Shown piece by piece: positions 1 through 8,728 of a DNA stretch of 32,879 bases (within the stretch, counting starts at the first letter, position 1; every line of letters begins with the position of its first letter). A program made the translations under genes and the position numbers. Under the pieces are notes generated by a model that had not been told where the DNA came from, ran no database searches, and saw nothing but the letters and a program-made list of their open reading frames with translations. Source of the DNA: Aliidiomarina sp047920995 (lineage in GTDB: Bacteria > Pseudomonadota > Gammaproteobacteria > Enterobacterales > Alteromonadaceae); contig NZ_JBLRWZ010000029.1 of NCBI RefSeq assembly GCF_047920995.1, positions 1 through 32,879 on the forward strand, in the 5' to 3' direction.

Positions 1-535
1 CGAAACGTAATGCACTATCAGTAATCTGCGATAAGCTCGAATCTGGTGCTTCAACATTGTACAGATAAGCACGTGCATTCATTACGCGATATTGAACTGC
101 TAGCTCTACCCGCACTACGTTTTCATCTTCGGTAAGCATGAAACCTGCAGTTTGTTGCGAGCGAACGTTGTTCACATCAACGTTGGTTACTTGATCAATG
201 AATACAGGACGCCAATGTAAGCCTGAGCCTACTTCAGCATGGTACGCGCCAAAGCGGAGTACTACACCACGTTCTGCTTCTTTCACAGTGTAAAAGCCGG
301 CGATAAACCAAATCACAACCACTAAGCCGAGCACTAAGCCCACTACTTTTTTTGGTATACCGGCGCCACTTCCACTGCTACCACCTTGGCCGCCTTTGCC
401 GCCAAGCCCTAACTTGCCCATGATATTGCGCAAAGCTTCATCAAGATCAGGTGGCCCCTGATCTCTACCACCTTGAGGTTTATTTCCCCATGGATCTTTA
501 TCTTTGCCACTATTTCCCGGTTGATTCCAGGCCAT
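1..535 (-). CDS. hflK: HflK, membrane regulator of FtsH protease (N-terminal part, cut by window edge)
   Basis: Only the first 178 residues are present; the gene runs off the left edge. HflK forms an SPFH-family inner-membrane complex with HflC around the FtsH protease and modulates its proteolysis. The visible part shows a Gly/Pro/Asp-rich cytoplasmic N-terminus (about residues 1-60), one hydrophobic membrane segment (about 63-82), then the start of the SPFH domain (TVKEAERGVVLRFG, GLHWRPVFID). The start is ATG at 533-535, giving MAWNQPG, the usual HflK beginning. It lies 45 bp downstream of hflX on the same strand, as in the miaA-hfq-hflX-hflK-hflC operon of other gammaproteobacteria. The identification is from family sequence; nothing looks broken. 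Confidence 0.95.
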   Translation of the reverse strand, partial: MAWNQPGNSGKDKDPWGNKPQGGRDQGPPDLDEALRNIMGKLGLGGKGGQGGSSGSGAGIPKKVVGLVLGLVVVIWFIAGFYTVKEAERGVVLRFGAYHAEVGSGLHWRPVFIDQVTNVDVNNVRSQQTAGFMLTEDENVVRVELAVQYRVMNARAYLYNVEAPDSSLSQITDSALRF

Positions 536-580
536 TGATAACTCCAGCAAATGCTCTTTTGTTTAAATTCGTGCAATAGC

Positions 581-1864
581 CTAACACAAACTGTTGGTTA
601 ACCCATCGCCATATTCTTTCAGTAATCGCTGCCATTCTACGACAGGAACACGCACTGATACTAGCACATCTCCGTCTTTCTGTGGATGCTCTTCCGTAAC
701 ACACTGAAGCGCGTATAACTTACTACGTAACTTACCTTGATTTGGGCTCAACCTCAGGGTTTCAATCATTAGTTTAGATACCAGCAGATCATGCAGCGCT
801 TCTCGCAGCAGATCAATTCCTGCACCTGTTTGCGCAGAAAGCCATACTTCCGTGGGTTTGCCCTCATCATCGCGAATAATTCGCGGGGTAAGATCGGCTA
901 CTAAATCTACTTTATTCATTACTAATAATTGCGGAACTTCGCTAGCGGCTATTTCGGTGAGCACTTTATCAACTTCGAACCGGTTTTCCAGCATGCGCTC
1001 ATCGTGGCAATCCATAACATGCAGGAGTAGCTCTGCATCACGGGTTTCTTGCAAGGTTGCTTTAAAAGCGGCCACTAAATCATGGGGCAAATGGCGAATG
1101 AAGCCCACTGTATCGGCAAGAATAACCGCCCCTACATCGGGCAATTCGTACTTGCGTAAGGTTGGATCGAGCGTAGCGAACAACTGATCTGCCGCATACA
1201 CGTCACTACCGGTTAAGCGATTAAATAGGGTTGATTTGCCCGCGTTGGTATAGCCCACCAAGGCCAACGTTGGAATTTCTGCACGTTGCCGGCTTCTACG
1301 CCCCTGCTCTCGTTGTTTGGATACTTTTTCTAAGCGCGCAAGAATGTTTTTGATGCGCCCACGAATTAATCGGCGATCGGTTTCGAGCTGGGTTTCACCC
1401 GGGCCACGTAAGCCAATACCACCTTTTTGCCGCTCTAAGTGAGTCCAGCCGCGAATTAATCGCGTAGAAATATGCCGCAATTGCGCAAGTTCAACTTGCA
1501 GCTTACCCTCATGGGTGCGCGCCCGTTGCGCGAAAATATCTAAGATCAGCCCGGTACGATCCAGCACTCGGCATTTCACTTCACGTTCGATATTACGCTC
1601 TTGCGAAGGCGAAAGCCGATGATTGAAAATAACAATCTCAGCGCCTGTTGCTTGCACTAATGCTGCTACTTCTTCGGTTTTACCCGAGCCAATAAATAGC
1701 CGTGCATCCGGGGAATGTCGTGAGGTGGTAATCACACCAACGGATTCAACACCTGCCGAGGAAACTAATAATTTTAATTCTTCGAGATCTTCCCGTGCCG
1801 ATTCATTTGGAAATTCCACATGAACCAACACGGCCTGCTCGCCACCTTCATACCGCTCAAACAA
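581..1864 (-). CDS. hflX: GTPase HflX, ribosome-splitting factor
   Basis: 427 residues, the normal length. HflX is a cytoplasmic GTPase that binds 50S and 70S ribosomes and can split stalled or heat-stressed ribosomes. Visible motifs are the HflX N-terminal region with the conserved GLILDIFAQRARTHEGKLQ stretch (about 105-123), a GGIGLRGPGE loop (about 148-157), G1 GYTNAGKS (204-211), G3 DTVGF (251-255) and G4 NKVD. The reading frame begins at a TTG codon (1862-1864), preceded on the minus strand by AAGGAG at 8-9 nt spacing. The resulting MFERYEGGEQ matches the family start, so the rare start codon is likely genuine. It sits 38 bp after hfq in the same operon. Confidence 0.96.
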   Translation of the reverse strand: MFERYEGGEQAVLVHVEFPNESAREDLEELKLLVSSAGVESVGVITTSRHSPDARLFIGSGKTEEVAALVQATGAEIVIFNHRLSPSQERNIEREVKCRVLDRTGLILDIFAQRARTHEGKLQVELAQLRHISTRLIRGWTHLERQKGGIGLRGPGETQLETDRRLIRGRIKNILARLEKVSKQREQGRRSRQRAEIPTLALVGYTNAGKSTLFNRLTGSDVYAADQLFATLDPTLRKYELPDVGAVILADTVGFIRHLPHDLVAAFKATLQETRDAELLLHVMDCHDERMLENRFEVDKVLTEIAASEVPQLLVMNKVDLVADLTPRIIRDDEGKPTEVWLSAQTGAGIDLLREALHDLLVSKLMIETLRLSPNQGKLRSKLYALQCVTEEHPQKDGDVLVSVRVPVVEWQRLLKEYGDGLTNSLC

Positions 1865-1902
1865 GCAAGCCGCTCCTTCACTGTTCGCTTTTGAACAGTG
1901 TA

Positions 1903-2148
1903 TTATTCGATATCTTCAGTACCATTCGTTGGCGGATATTGGCTTGGCGTGCGTGCCGGAACCACTGTAGAGATCGCATGTTTATACACCATTTGGCTAA
2001 CCGTATTTTTCAGTAGCACAACAAATTGATCAAACGATTCAACTTGCCCCTGCAACTTAATACCATTCACCAAGTAAATCGAAACCGGTATTCTTTCCCG
2101 ACGCAGCGCGTTCAAAAAAGGGTCTTGTAAGGTTTGCCCTTTCGCCAT
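1903..2148 (-). CDS. hfq: RNA chaperone Hfq
   Basis: 81 residues. Hfq forms a hexameric Sm-like ring that pairs small RNAs with mRNAs. The start MAKGQTLQDPFLNALRRERI, the Sm1 region (VSIYLVNGIKLQGQVESFD) and the Sm2 motif YKHAISTVVP are all intact. The C-terminal tail is short, about 12-15 residues against about 35 in E. coli, but still ends in an acidic tip (EDIE), the feature known to release RNA from the ring. The ATG has an excellent AAAGGAG Shine-Dalgarno 8 nt upstream. A long 233-bp gap separates it from miaA and holds a plausible promoter, so it may be transcribed both with the operon and alone. Confidence 0.98.
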   Translation of the reverse strand: MAKGQTLQDPFLNALRRERIPVSIYLVNGIKLQGQVESFDQFVVLLKNTVSQMVYKHAISTVVPARTPSQYPPTNGTEDIE

Positions 2149-2296
2149 GGTTTGGCTCCTTTATGTTATTAGTATTGTTGCGGCCGCCATTACCTAAATA
2201 TTGCTCCGCTTTCCATGCAAATTCGCATTCTCACTTACACATAGTTAAACACTATATGGGTACAAAACGCTGCGAATACAAGTTAGTGTAGCAGCA

Positions 2297-2325
2297 AATT
2301 TAAATTTTAGTCCAATCACTTACAA
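2297..2325 (-). promoter_or_regulatory. Candidate sigma-70 promoter for hfq
   Basis: In the 233-bp gap between miaA and hfq the minus strand reads TTGTAA (2325-2320), a 17-nt spacer, then TAAATT (2302-2297). A weaker alternative further downstream is TTGTAT (2281-2276), 19 nt, TATAGT (2256-2251). Either would give an hfq leader of roughly 100-140 nt. Internal promoters upstream of hfq are known in other gammaproteobacteria. This is box matching only; no transcript data are available here. I see no small ORF or structured RNA in the rest of the gap. Confidence 0.4.
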
Positions 2326-2381
2326 TGAGTATCGGCATTCGCAGTGAAATTCTTAAACAAACAAAAAATCAAGTGCGTAAG

Positions 2382-3356
2382 TTAATCAGGTAACCACGCT
2401 TCTGGTGCTAGTGGATCTGCCGAAAGCGCTGCTATTGCTTGCTCGTTAATATCATCTTGCAACGGGTTTAACCACGTGAGGCCACGCCACGAACGTAACC
2501 AGGTTATTTGCCGTTTCGCTAACTGGCGAGTAGCAATAATTGCTCGCTCAATCATTTCTTCGTGGCTCATTTCACCATCTAGATATTGCCACATTTGCCG
2601 ATAGCCAACACAGCGCATAGACGGTAAATCAAGATGCAAATCTCCCCGCGCCCGTAATGCTACTACCTCTTGCTCAAAACCAGCAGCAATCATCATATGA
2701 AACCGTTTAGCGATATTCTCATGCAATTGGCTTCGTTCTGGTGGCGCCACGGCAATTTGCCAAGTAGGTCGTGGTAACCCGGGTTGTTGACGCTGGGTTA
2801 ATTCCGTTAGCGATTTGCCGCTAATGGCAAATACCTCTAACGCGCGCAACAGGCGTTGTGGATCATTCGGATGTATTCTTTTCGCCGCAACGGCATCTAT
2901 TTTTTGGAGGCGCTCATGCAAGGCTAACCAACCTTGCCGCTCCGCATCATCTTGCAATTGCTTGCGTACCTCAGGATCTGCTGCTGGCAATGCCGATAAA
3001 CCCGCTAAGAGGGCTCGATAGTAAAGCATAGTTCCGCCCACCAAGAGCGGTATATTGCCGCGCTCTCGAATGCTGTTAATCAGCCGCAATGCATCGGTGC
3101 GAAAATTAGCTGCAGAGTATATCTCGGCAGGATCGCAAATATTAATTAAATGATGAGGGCAGGTTTCTAGCTCCTCGCGCGTTGGCTTTGCTGTACCAAT
3201 ATCCATTTCGCGATAAATTAGTGCTGAATCCACACTAACCAACTCAACCGGAAACTGCTTCGCAAGCGCCATAGCTAAAGCGGTTTTACCCGCAGCAGTG
3301 GGCCCGCTGAGGCAAATCACTCCCTGCTGTAAATGTTCTACTAGTGCTGCATTCAT
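2382..3356 (-). CDS. miaA: tRNA dimethylallyltransferase MiaA
   Basis: 324 residues. MiaA transfers a dimethylallyl group from DMAPP to A37 of tRNAs reading UNN codons, the first step toward ms2i6A. The P-loop GPTAAGKT (18-25) is near the N-terminus, followed by the DSALIYREMDIGTAKPT region that carries the catalytic Asp/Ser and substrate contacts, LVGGTMLYYRALLAGLS, and the basic C-terminal segment TRQLAKRQITWLR. The ATG overlaps the mutL stop codon by 4 bp (ATGA at 3353-3356), implying translational coupling, an arrangement shared with E. coli mutL-miaA. Confidence 0.97.
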   Translation of the reverse strand: MNAALVEHLQQGVICLSGPTAAGKTALAMALAKQFPVELVSVDSALIYREMDIGTAKPTREELETCPHHLINICDPAEIYSAANFRTDALRLINSIRERGNIPLLVGGTMLYYRALLAGLSALPAADPEVRKQLQDDAERQGWLALHERLQKIDAVAAKRIHPNDPQRLLRALEVFAISGKSLTELTQRQQPGLPRPTWQIAVAPPERSQLHENIAKRFHMMIAAGFEQEVVALRARGDLHLDLPSMRCVGYRQMWQYLDGEMSHEEMIERAIIATRQLAKRQITWLRSWRGLTWLNPLQDDINEQAIAALSADPLAPEAWLPD

Positions 3357-5224
3357 TGGCTACCACTCTTGGTGGAAATTGATTTGTTTTCGCTTAGGTT
3401 GGCTTGCCAATCAATTTCGTTTAGCAACTGCTGCCATTGCGGAATCTGCTTAATCTGCTGCCATAATTGTTTTGCATCCTGTTCCGTATACCGTAACTGA
3501 ACCGCCTGTGCTGCTAGCCAATTGGGTAATGCGGAGCCTATTACCTGATCAATAAAGCCTTGGGCAGATTCCGCCGTGGTATCTGCCTGCTGCCATAGCG
3601 CAGTTAGTTGTTCCAGTAGTTGCGGTAGTAGCGCGCTAATATTGCTGTTTCGCAACATACTTGGCACCTGTTGCACGGTTATTTCGCGGTGTTGTTGCGT
3701 GGTTTTGCCCTGCACCAAAAGCAAGCCTAGCTGGCTATACACATGCATAGGTAATTTTAGTAGCGCTGTACTGATTTGCAGTTGCACCGGCAACAATAGT
3801 GGTTGGCCAGCAAGGCCTGTAATTAATTGTTGGCGAATACGTTGGCTGAGTATCTGCTGCTGTGCTCTCTGCAAATCGAGTACATAGAGTTTCTCTAGTT
3901 GCGCGCTCGGTTCGTTATTTGCCCCTTTAATCAATAGCCAACGATTTTGCAGTAGGCTTAATTGCTGCCAAGCGAGTTGCTCGCCTGCGCCGGGAAGAAT
4001 GCCCACATTAGCGCAAGCTTGCGGCTGCTGTTCGGTGTTGAGCGCATTAACTGCATTACTGGCTTTATGTATATCGTTAGCAAAATTCTGCGCAGGATTA
4101 GTAAAATTTGCTTCGGCCGCTTGATATTGTGCCGCATCATTATTTGGTATTAGCGCCTGATAGCGATAATTGTGCTGGGCTTGCTGCTGTTCACGAACAT
4201 AAGGTGCGAGCGCATTGCGTAAAGCAGCGAGCACAAAATCATGCACCTGCCGCGCTTGATGAAAACGCACTTCATGTTTGGCTGGGTGCACATTTACATC
4301 TACCTCGTGCGCAGGAAGCTCTATGTACAGCACAAATGTGGCTTGTTTATCATCCGGTAGGCTTTCCGCATAGGCTTGGCGCACTGCATGATTTAGCAGT
4401 TTATCTTTCATCATGCGGCCGTTCACATACATGTACTGCACATCGCCTTGGTGCCTACAGGCACTAGGAGGTGCAATCCACCCATGTAAGTTCAGCTCGA
4501 TGTGTGCCATATCTGAGCTCTTAGTTTCCAAGCCCTTAGTTTGCAAGTAAAGCGCTTCCTCACTAAACCGTTTGCCGGCGATTTGCTGCAATCGCTGAGC
4601 TACCTTTTGCTCGGTATTTGCCACCCGGTAGTTGCGCAGCATTTGCTGATTATGGCTTAGTTGGATATCGATATCCGGGCAGGCTAAGGCGATTCGGCGC
4701 ACTACTTCATCAATATGCGCGAATTCGGTTTTCTCCGTACGCAGAAACTTACGCCGCGCGGGCGTATTAAAAAATAAATCTTCTACATCTACTGTGGTGC
4801 CATTCGGATGCGCAGCCGGCTCTAATTGCACGCTCATATCCCGACCTTCGCACCAAGCTTGCCATGCCTCATTCTGGCCCGCTGGCTTAGAGGTTAAGCG
4901 CAAGCGCGCTACAGAGCTAATACTGGCTAAAGCTTCGCCACGAAAGCCAAGGCTGGCGATCGCCTCTAAATCATCAAGCGTGGAAATTTTGCTGGTAGCA
5001 TGGCGGCTCAGCGCGAGTGTGAGCTCATCTTTGCCGATGCCACTGCCATTATCACGAATGCGGATTCTGCGCGCGCCACCTTTCTCAATATCAATACGAA
5101 CTTCTGTGGCGCCAGCATCAATGCAGTTTTCCACCAACTCCTTTACAACAGAAGCTGGCCGCTCTACAACTTCGCCGGCCGCAATCTGGTTTGCTAACTG
5201 CGGCGGTAACAATTGAATGGGCAT
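3353..5224 (-). CDS. mutL: DNA mismatch repair protein MutL
   Basis: 623 residues. MutL is the ATP-driven matchmaker that links MutS mismatch recognition to strand nicking. The N-terminal GHKL ATPase is intact: ELVENCIDAGAT (about 30-40), DNGSGI, FRGEALASI and the VDVNVHPAKHEVRF lever. A Gln/Ala-rich linker of about 100 residues follows, then a C-terminal dimerisation domain (about 440-610). I find no DQHAxxERxxYE metal-binding motif in the C-terminal domain, so this is the E. coli type that lacks its own endonuclease and normally relies on MutH. Its start lies 3 bp after the amiB stop, with GGAAGG upstream. Confidence 0.97.
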   Translation of the reverse strand: MPIQLLPPQLANQIAAGEVVERPASVVKELVENCIDAGATEVRIDIEKGGARRIRIRDNGSGIGKDELTLALSRHATSKISTLDDLEAIASLGFRGEALASISSVARLRLTSKPAGQNEAWQAWCEGRDMSVQLEPAAHPNGTTVDVEDLFFNTPARRKFLRTEKTEFAHIDEVVRRIALACPDIDIQLSHNQQMLRNYRVANTEQKVAQRLQQIAGKRFSEEALYLQTKGLETKSSDMAHIELNLHGWIAPPSACRHQGDVQYMYVNGRMMKDKLLNHAVRQAYAESLPDDKQATFVLYIELPAHEVDVNVHPAKHEVRFHQARQVHDFVLAALRNALAPYVREQQQAQHNYRYQALIPNNDAAQYQAAEANFTNPAQNFANDIHKASNAVNALNTEQQPQACANVGILPGAGEQLAWQQLSLLQNRWLLIKGANNEPSAQLEKLYVLDLQRAQQQILSQRIRQQLITGLAGQPLLLPVQLQISTALLKLPMHVYSQLGLLLVQGKTTQQHREITVQQVPSMLRNSNISALLPQLLEQLTALWQQADTTAESAQGFIDQVIGSALPNWLAAQAVQLRYTEQDAKQLWQQIKQIPQWQQLLNEIDWQANLSENKSISTKSGSQ

Positions 5225-5227
5225 GAG

Positions 5228-6595
5228 TTACCTTCCCATTGGGATTTCGAGACGCTGACCAACCCGAATTGTGGTGCTGCGCAAATTATTATGCTGCACG
5301 ATCGCATCTACACTTACGCCATAGCGTTGAGCGATTACCGAAAGTGATTCGCCCCGCGCTACCACATGGGTTTGTAACCGCAGTTCCGCAAGTGAAGTAC
5401 CGGCTACCGGGTTACGAATAAAGAACTCCCGAATCCCCATGTAAAGCGCATTTGCCAAACGATCTTGATGCTGATTATTAATTAATAAACGTTCTTTATG
5501 CGGATTGGAGATAAAACCAAGCTCAACTAATACCGAAGGCGTACGTAGCGCACTTAAAACACCAAAGCTGGCACCTTCCGGGCGGTTTCGATGTAAGCGA
5601 GTTACTTTACCCAGCTCCGCTAAAATAATTTGCGCAGCTTCGTAGCCATCAGCCATCGAGTTATCGCGGAACATATCTAACATTGCTCGGTTTAAATACG
5701 GATCGTCATCTGCGTCTTGGAGAATGTGCTCCACATCAATCAGCTCTTCACTTAAACGTTCTTTATTTTCCAGTGCTCTACCAAGTTCAGTATCAGAGCG
5801 CCGTTGCGAAAGCACCCATACGGAGGCTCCTCGTGGTTGTGAAGAGGTAAACGCATCGGCATGCAAGCTCACAAAGAAATCAGCACGCTCGCGGCGGCCA
5901 ATACTGGTGCGTTGCGCCAACGATACCGATTGATCACCTGTGCGAGTAAGCACAGCACGCATTCCTGGATCGGCATTAATGCGTGCGGCCAATTTACGTG
6001 CCACCGCTAAAGTTACATGCTTTTCTTGGGTGCCTGCAGGGCCAATTGAACCAGGATCTCGGCCGCCATGGCCAGCATCAATCACCACCACTAATGGCCT
6101 AATCGGCACAGAATCCAGCGTACGCGGAACGCGAGGCGTACTATCCGGTGCGGGTACTGTTGGTGCCGTTCGAGTTGGTGCTGCTTGGGTTACGTTAGTG
6201 GCTCCGGCAATATCTACTACTAACCGATGGCCTGCGCTGCCTGCTGGCCCTAAAGCAAAAATTTCTGGTGTAATAGGGCCGCTGAGTTCAACTACCACTC
6301 GGCTTGTTCCTGGCCGAGGCGGCCCGCTTGGGCGAACCACGCGCACCACATCCGAGCGCACATCTACCCCGGCTAAATCTACCCTATTGGTGGTGTTATG
6401 AAAATCAATCACCAAGCGGTACGGCGCATTATCAAATATGGTGAAATAGGTATATGTAGGCTCTGCAGATAAATCGAACACTATACGTGTTTTATCTGCA
6501 GACGGCGCAACGCGTACTTGGTTGATTGATTGGGCAAACGCATTCACGCCAAACAAGCTCATGCTAACAATTAGCAAAAGCACCACTTGATACAT
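5228..6595 (-). CDS. amiB: N-acetylmuramoyl-L-alanine amidase AmiB with C-terminal LysM
   Basis: 455 residues. It is a periplasmic zinc amidase that cuts peptide stems from glycan at the septum during cell separation, normally activated by EnvC-type LytM factors. Residues 1-21 form a Sec signal peptide ending VNAFA. An AMIN domain follows (about 24-130), then a Pro/Thr-rich linker and an Amidase_3 domain (about 168-395) with zinc-ligand motifs DAGHGG, QEKHV, SLHAD and VELGF. An acidic helix between SLHAD and VELGF (LSEELIDVEHILQDADDD) fits the known autoinhibitory insert. The C-terminus is one LysM domain (about 408-452). It is placed between tsaE and mutL as in related genomes. Confidence 0.95.
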   Translation of the reverse strand: MYQVVLLLIVSMSLFGVNAFAQSINQVRVAPSADKTRIVFDLSAEPTYTYFTIFDNAPYRLVIDFHNTTNRVDLAGVDVRSDVVRVVRPSGPPRPGTSRVVVELSGPITPEIFALGPAGSAGHRLVVDIAGATNVTQAAPTRTAPTVPAPDSTPRVPRTLDSVPIRPLVVVIDAGHGGRDPGSIGPAGTQEKHVTLAVARKLAARINADPGMRAVLTRTGDQSVSLAQRTSIGRRERADFFVSLHADAFTSSQPRGASVWVLSQRRSDTELGRALENKERLSEELIDVEHILQDADDDPYLNRAMLDMFRDNSMADGYEAAQIILAELGKVTRLHRNRPEGASFGVLSALRTPSVLVELGFISNPHKERLLINNQHQDRLANALYMGIREFFIRNPVAGTSLAELRLQTHVVARGESLSVIAQRYGVSVDAIVQHNNLRSTTIRVGQRLEIPMGR

Positions 6596-6615
6596 TCGTT
6601 TGCACCATCCATGTA

Positions 6616-7101
6616 CTACAGTTGTTTTAATAACGCATCCCCAACTTCACTAAAGGCTACTAACGTAGCTGAACGCCCACTTTCGGCAGGTCTAAGAGTT
6701 ATTACAATATCGGCCTGTGGCAATATGCCAGCACCACGTTCGGGCCATTCAACCAGGCACAAACTATCGTTCCCAAAATAATCACGAATTCCCATAAATT
6801 CAAGCTCTTCTGGGTCTGCTAAGCGATATAAATCAAAATGATACACTCGCCAGTTAGCAAGCTCATAAGGTTCAACTAACGTATAAGTTGGGCTTTTTAC
6901 TGCCCCATCATGGCCAAGCGCTTGCACAAAACCACGGCTAAAGGTGGTTTTCCCAGCACCCAAATCACCGCGCAGGTAAATTACCGTTGGTTCGCTACAG
7001 GCTACAGCCAAGCTTGCACCCAGCGCAATGGTAGCCTCTTCATCTAGTAATGTTTGCTGAATTGTAGTGCGTGCCGGTGGCGTGTTTTGCATACTACTCA
7101 T
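6616..7101 (-). CDS. tsaE: tRNA t6A biosynthesis ATPase TsaE
   Basis: 161 residues. TsaE is the small P-loop ATPase that works with TsaB and TsaD to make threonylcarbamoyl-adenosine at A37 of ANN-decoding tRNAs. Walker A GDLGAGKTT is present, followed by GHDGAVKSPTYTLVEPY and the HFDLYRLADPEELEFMG signature of the family. The C-terminal part carries CLVEWPERG. Either the first ATG (7099-7101) or the fourth-codon ATG (7090-7092) could start translation; neither has a strong ribosome site. It lies 25 bp after nnrD and 20 bp before amiB, the standard yjeF-tsaE-amiB order. Confidence 0.96.
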   Translation of the reverse strand: MSSMQNTPPARTTIQQTLLDEEATIALGASLAVACSEPTVIYLRGDLGAGKTTFSRGFVQALGHDGAVKSPTYTLVEPYELANWRVYHFDLYRLADPEELEFMGIRDYFGNDSLCLVEWPERGAGILPQADIVITLRPAESGRSATLVAFSEVGDALLKQL

Positions 7102-7126
7102 GCGCTTAATCGATATCCTGTAAAAA

Positions 7127-8659
7127 TTATTCGGGATTCACCCAAGTACGAATGTGCTCGATAACATCGCTCGCTAGCACCCCTCGGCAATGGCCATTAG
7201 CCGCTTGCTCAGCAGCTAAGCTATGGATCATAACACCTGTTTGTGCGGCGCTCTCTGCTTCAATCAGCAAAGCCTGTTGTTGCGCTAGCAAGCCAGCAAT
7301 AATACCGGTTAACACATCACCCATACCAGCACTCGCTAATGCAGGCGTGCCAAAGGTATTCACCGCTGTTGCCGAAGGCCCACTAATAATACTACCTGCG
7401 CCCTTTAATACCACCGTACCGGATAATAATTCTTGCAACGTGGCCGCCGCTAACCAGCGATCCTGCTCAATATCTGCAATGCTGCACTGTAGCAAGCGCG
7501 CGGCCTCACCTGGATGCGGCGTATACACCGCACCTTCGGCCACGGGTAGCTCTTCTCCTCGTGCCAATTGTTGAGCTAATAAGTTTAATCCATCTGCATC
7601 AATTACCGCTGCAACTGGCTTATCTTGGCTGCGCAAACAAAATCGTTGCCACCAAAGTTTACCCCAAGCACTTTGGCCAAGCCCTGGGCCAATGGCAATC
7701 ACCGTAGCTTGTTCTAGTAAGGCCTCTGCGGCCGGCGTATCTGCTGCTAAACCGCGCACCATAAGCTCGGGCTGCATACCCACTAAGGCTTCTTCACCCG
7801 GCTCACACACCACGCTTACTTTGCCAGCGCCACTGCGCATTGCTGCTGTGGCTGCCATGCGCGCCGCTCCCGCCATGCCAGCACTGCCGCCTATTACTAA
7901 CACATGGCCAAAGTTACCCTTCTGGCACACCTTGGCTCGCGGTGTTAATTGATGGGCTATTTGTTCTTTGTGTAATAGCCAGGCAGAAGGTTCCGTAAGT
8001 AAACGAAACTCGCGCTGAATACCCAAATCAGCGTAAAACAATGTGCCAATGCAATCGGCTGCCATTGCCGTAGTTAAGCCTTTTTTCATCGCCACCATGG
8101 TAACGGTGCAGCTCGCTTTTACCGCAACACCCATTATGGTGCCGGTGTTGGCATTTAGGCCGCTGGGCACATCAATCGCCAATACCAGTAAACTTGCTTC
8201 ATTAAGCGCCTCTATGCACTCCCGAATTTCACCACGAATAGCGCTATTCAAGCCAGTACCAAGCAATGCATCAACTACCCAATCGGGTTCATGCTCAGCC
8301 CACTCCATAAGGGGCTCAATTTGCCCACCCAGCGATAGCCACCTTTGCAGCGCGCGTTGGCCATCCTCGGAACGGGGCTCACCATGGGCAAACACCCGCA
8401 CCTGATACCCTGCCTCCAACGCATGGCACGCCAGCAAGTAGCCATCACCACCGTTATTTCCCGGCCCACATAATACAGCGATACGCGGCTGGGTGTTGTT
8501 AGTACACTGCTGTAAACATTGCCAAGCCGCTTCTCCGGCACGTTGCATGAGCTGCCACATACTAACCCCAGCACGAGCTGCCGCTTCAGGTTCAAACTCG
8601 CGAACTTGTTCCGGTGTATAAAGCTGCTGTGGTATGCTCTGTGTAATCCATGAGTGCAC
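7127..8659 (-). CDS. nnrD: Bifunctional NAD(P)H-hydrate repair enzyme NnrD (epimerase plus dehydratase)
   Basis: 510 residues. It repairs hydrated NAD(P)H. The N-terminal YjeF_N half (about 1-220) epimerises R- to S-NAD(P)HX; motifs AVLCGPGNNGGDGYLLA and DALLGTGL are visible. The C-terminal ribokinase-like half (about 225-505) dehydrates S-NADHX with ADP; motifs VLVIGGSAGMAGA, IGPGLGQS, YTPHPGEAARLL and ALASAGMGDVLTGIIAGLLAQ are intact. The frame opens at GTG (8657-8659) with GAGG about 9 nt upstream. It is the first gene of the long minus-strand operon and diverges from queG, as yjeF and queG do in E. coli. Confidence 0.95.
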   Translation of the reverse strand: MHSWITQSIPQQLYTPEQVREFEPEAAARAGVSMWQLMQRAGEAAWQCLQQCTNNTQPRIAVLCGPGNNGGDGYLLACHALEAGYQVRVFAHGEPRSEDGQRALQRWLSLGGQIEPLMEWAEHEPDWVVDALLGTGLNSAIRGEIRECIEALNEASLLVLAIDVPSGLNANTGTIMGVAVKASCTVTMVAMKKGLTTAMAADCIGTLFYADLGIQREFRLLTEPSAWLLHKEQIAHQLTPRAKVCQKGNFGHVLVIGGSAGMAGAARMAATAAMRSGAGKVSVVCEPGEEALVGMQPELMVRGLAADTPAAEALLEQATVIAIGPGLGQSAWGKLWWQRFCLRSQDKPVAAVIDADGLNLLAQQLARGEELPVAEGAVYTPHPGEAARLLQCSIADIEQDRWLAAATLQELLSGTVVLKGAGSIISGPSATAVNTFGTPALASAGMGDVLTGIIAGLLAQQQALLIEAESAAQTGVMIHSLAAEQAANGHCRGVLASDVIEHIRTWVNPE

Positions 8660-8728
8660 GGTAATTATCCTCGGCAGGTAAAATTAAATTCTTAGCGCTA
8701 CCTCAGCATACGATAAATTTGAGTAAAA
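8660..8728. promoter_or_regulatory. Divergent nnrD/queG intergenic region
   Basis: This 69-bp gap must hold the start signals of the long minus-strand nnrD operon and of queG. I see only weak boxes, for example TACGAT near 8710 as a possible queG -10, and no convincing -35 or operator. Promoters may lie partly inside the coding ends. Confidence 0.35.

Noticed and set aside
4108..4467. 119-residue open frame antisense to mutL
   Set aside because: It is the shadow of the conserved MutL frame, His/Ala/Leu-rich, with no recognisable domain.
5940..6401. 153-residue open frame antisense to amiB
   Set aside because: It is a shadow of the AMIN/linker and amidase coding sequence, low complexity in Thr, Pro and Gly.
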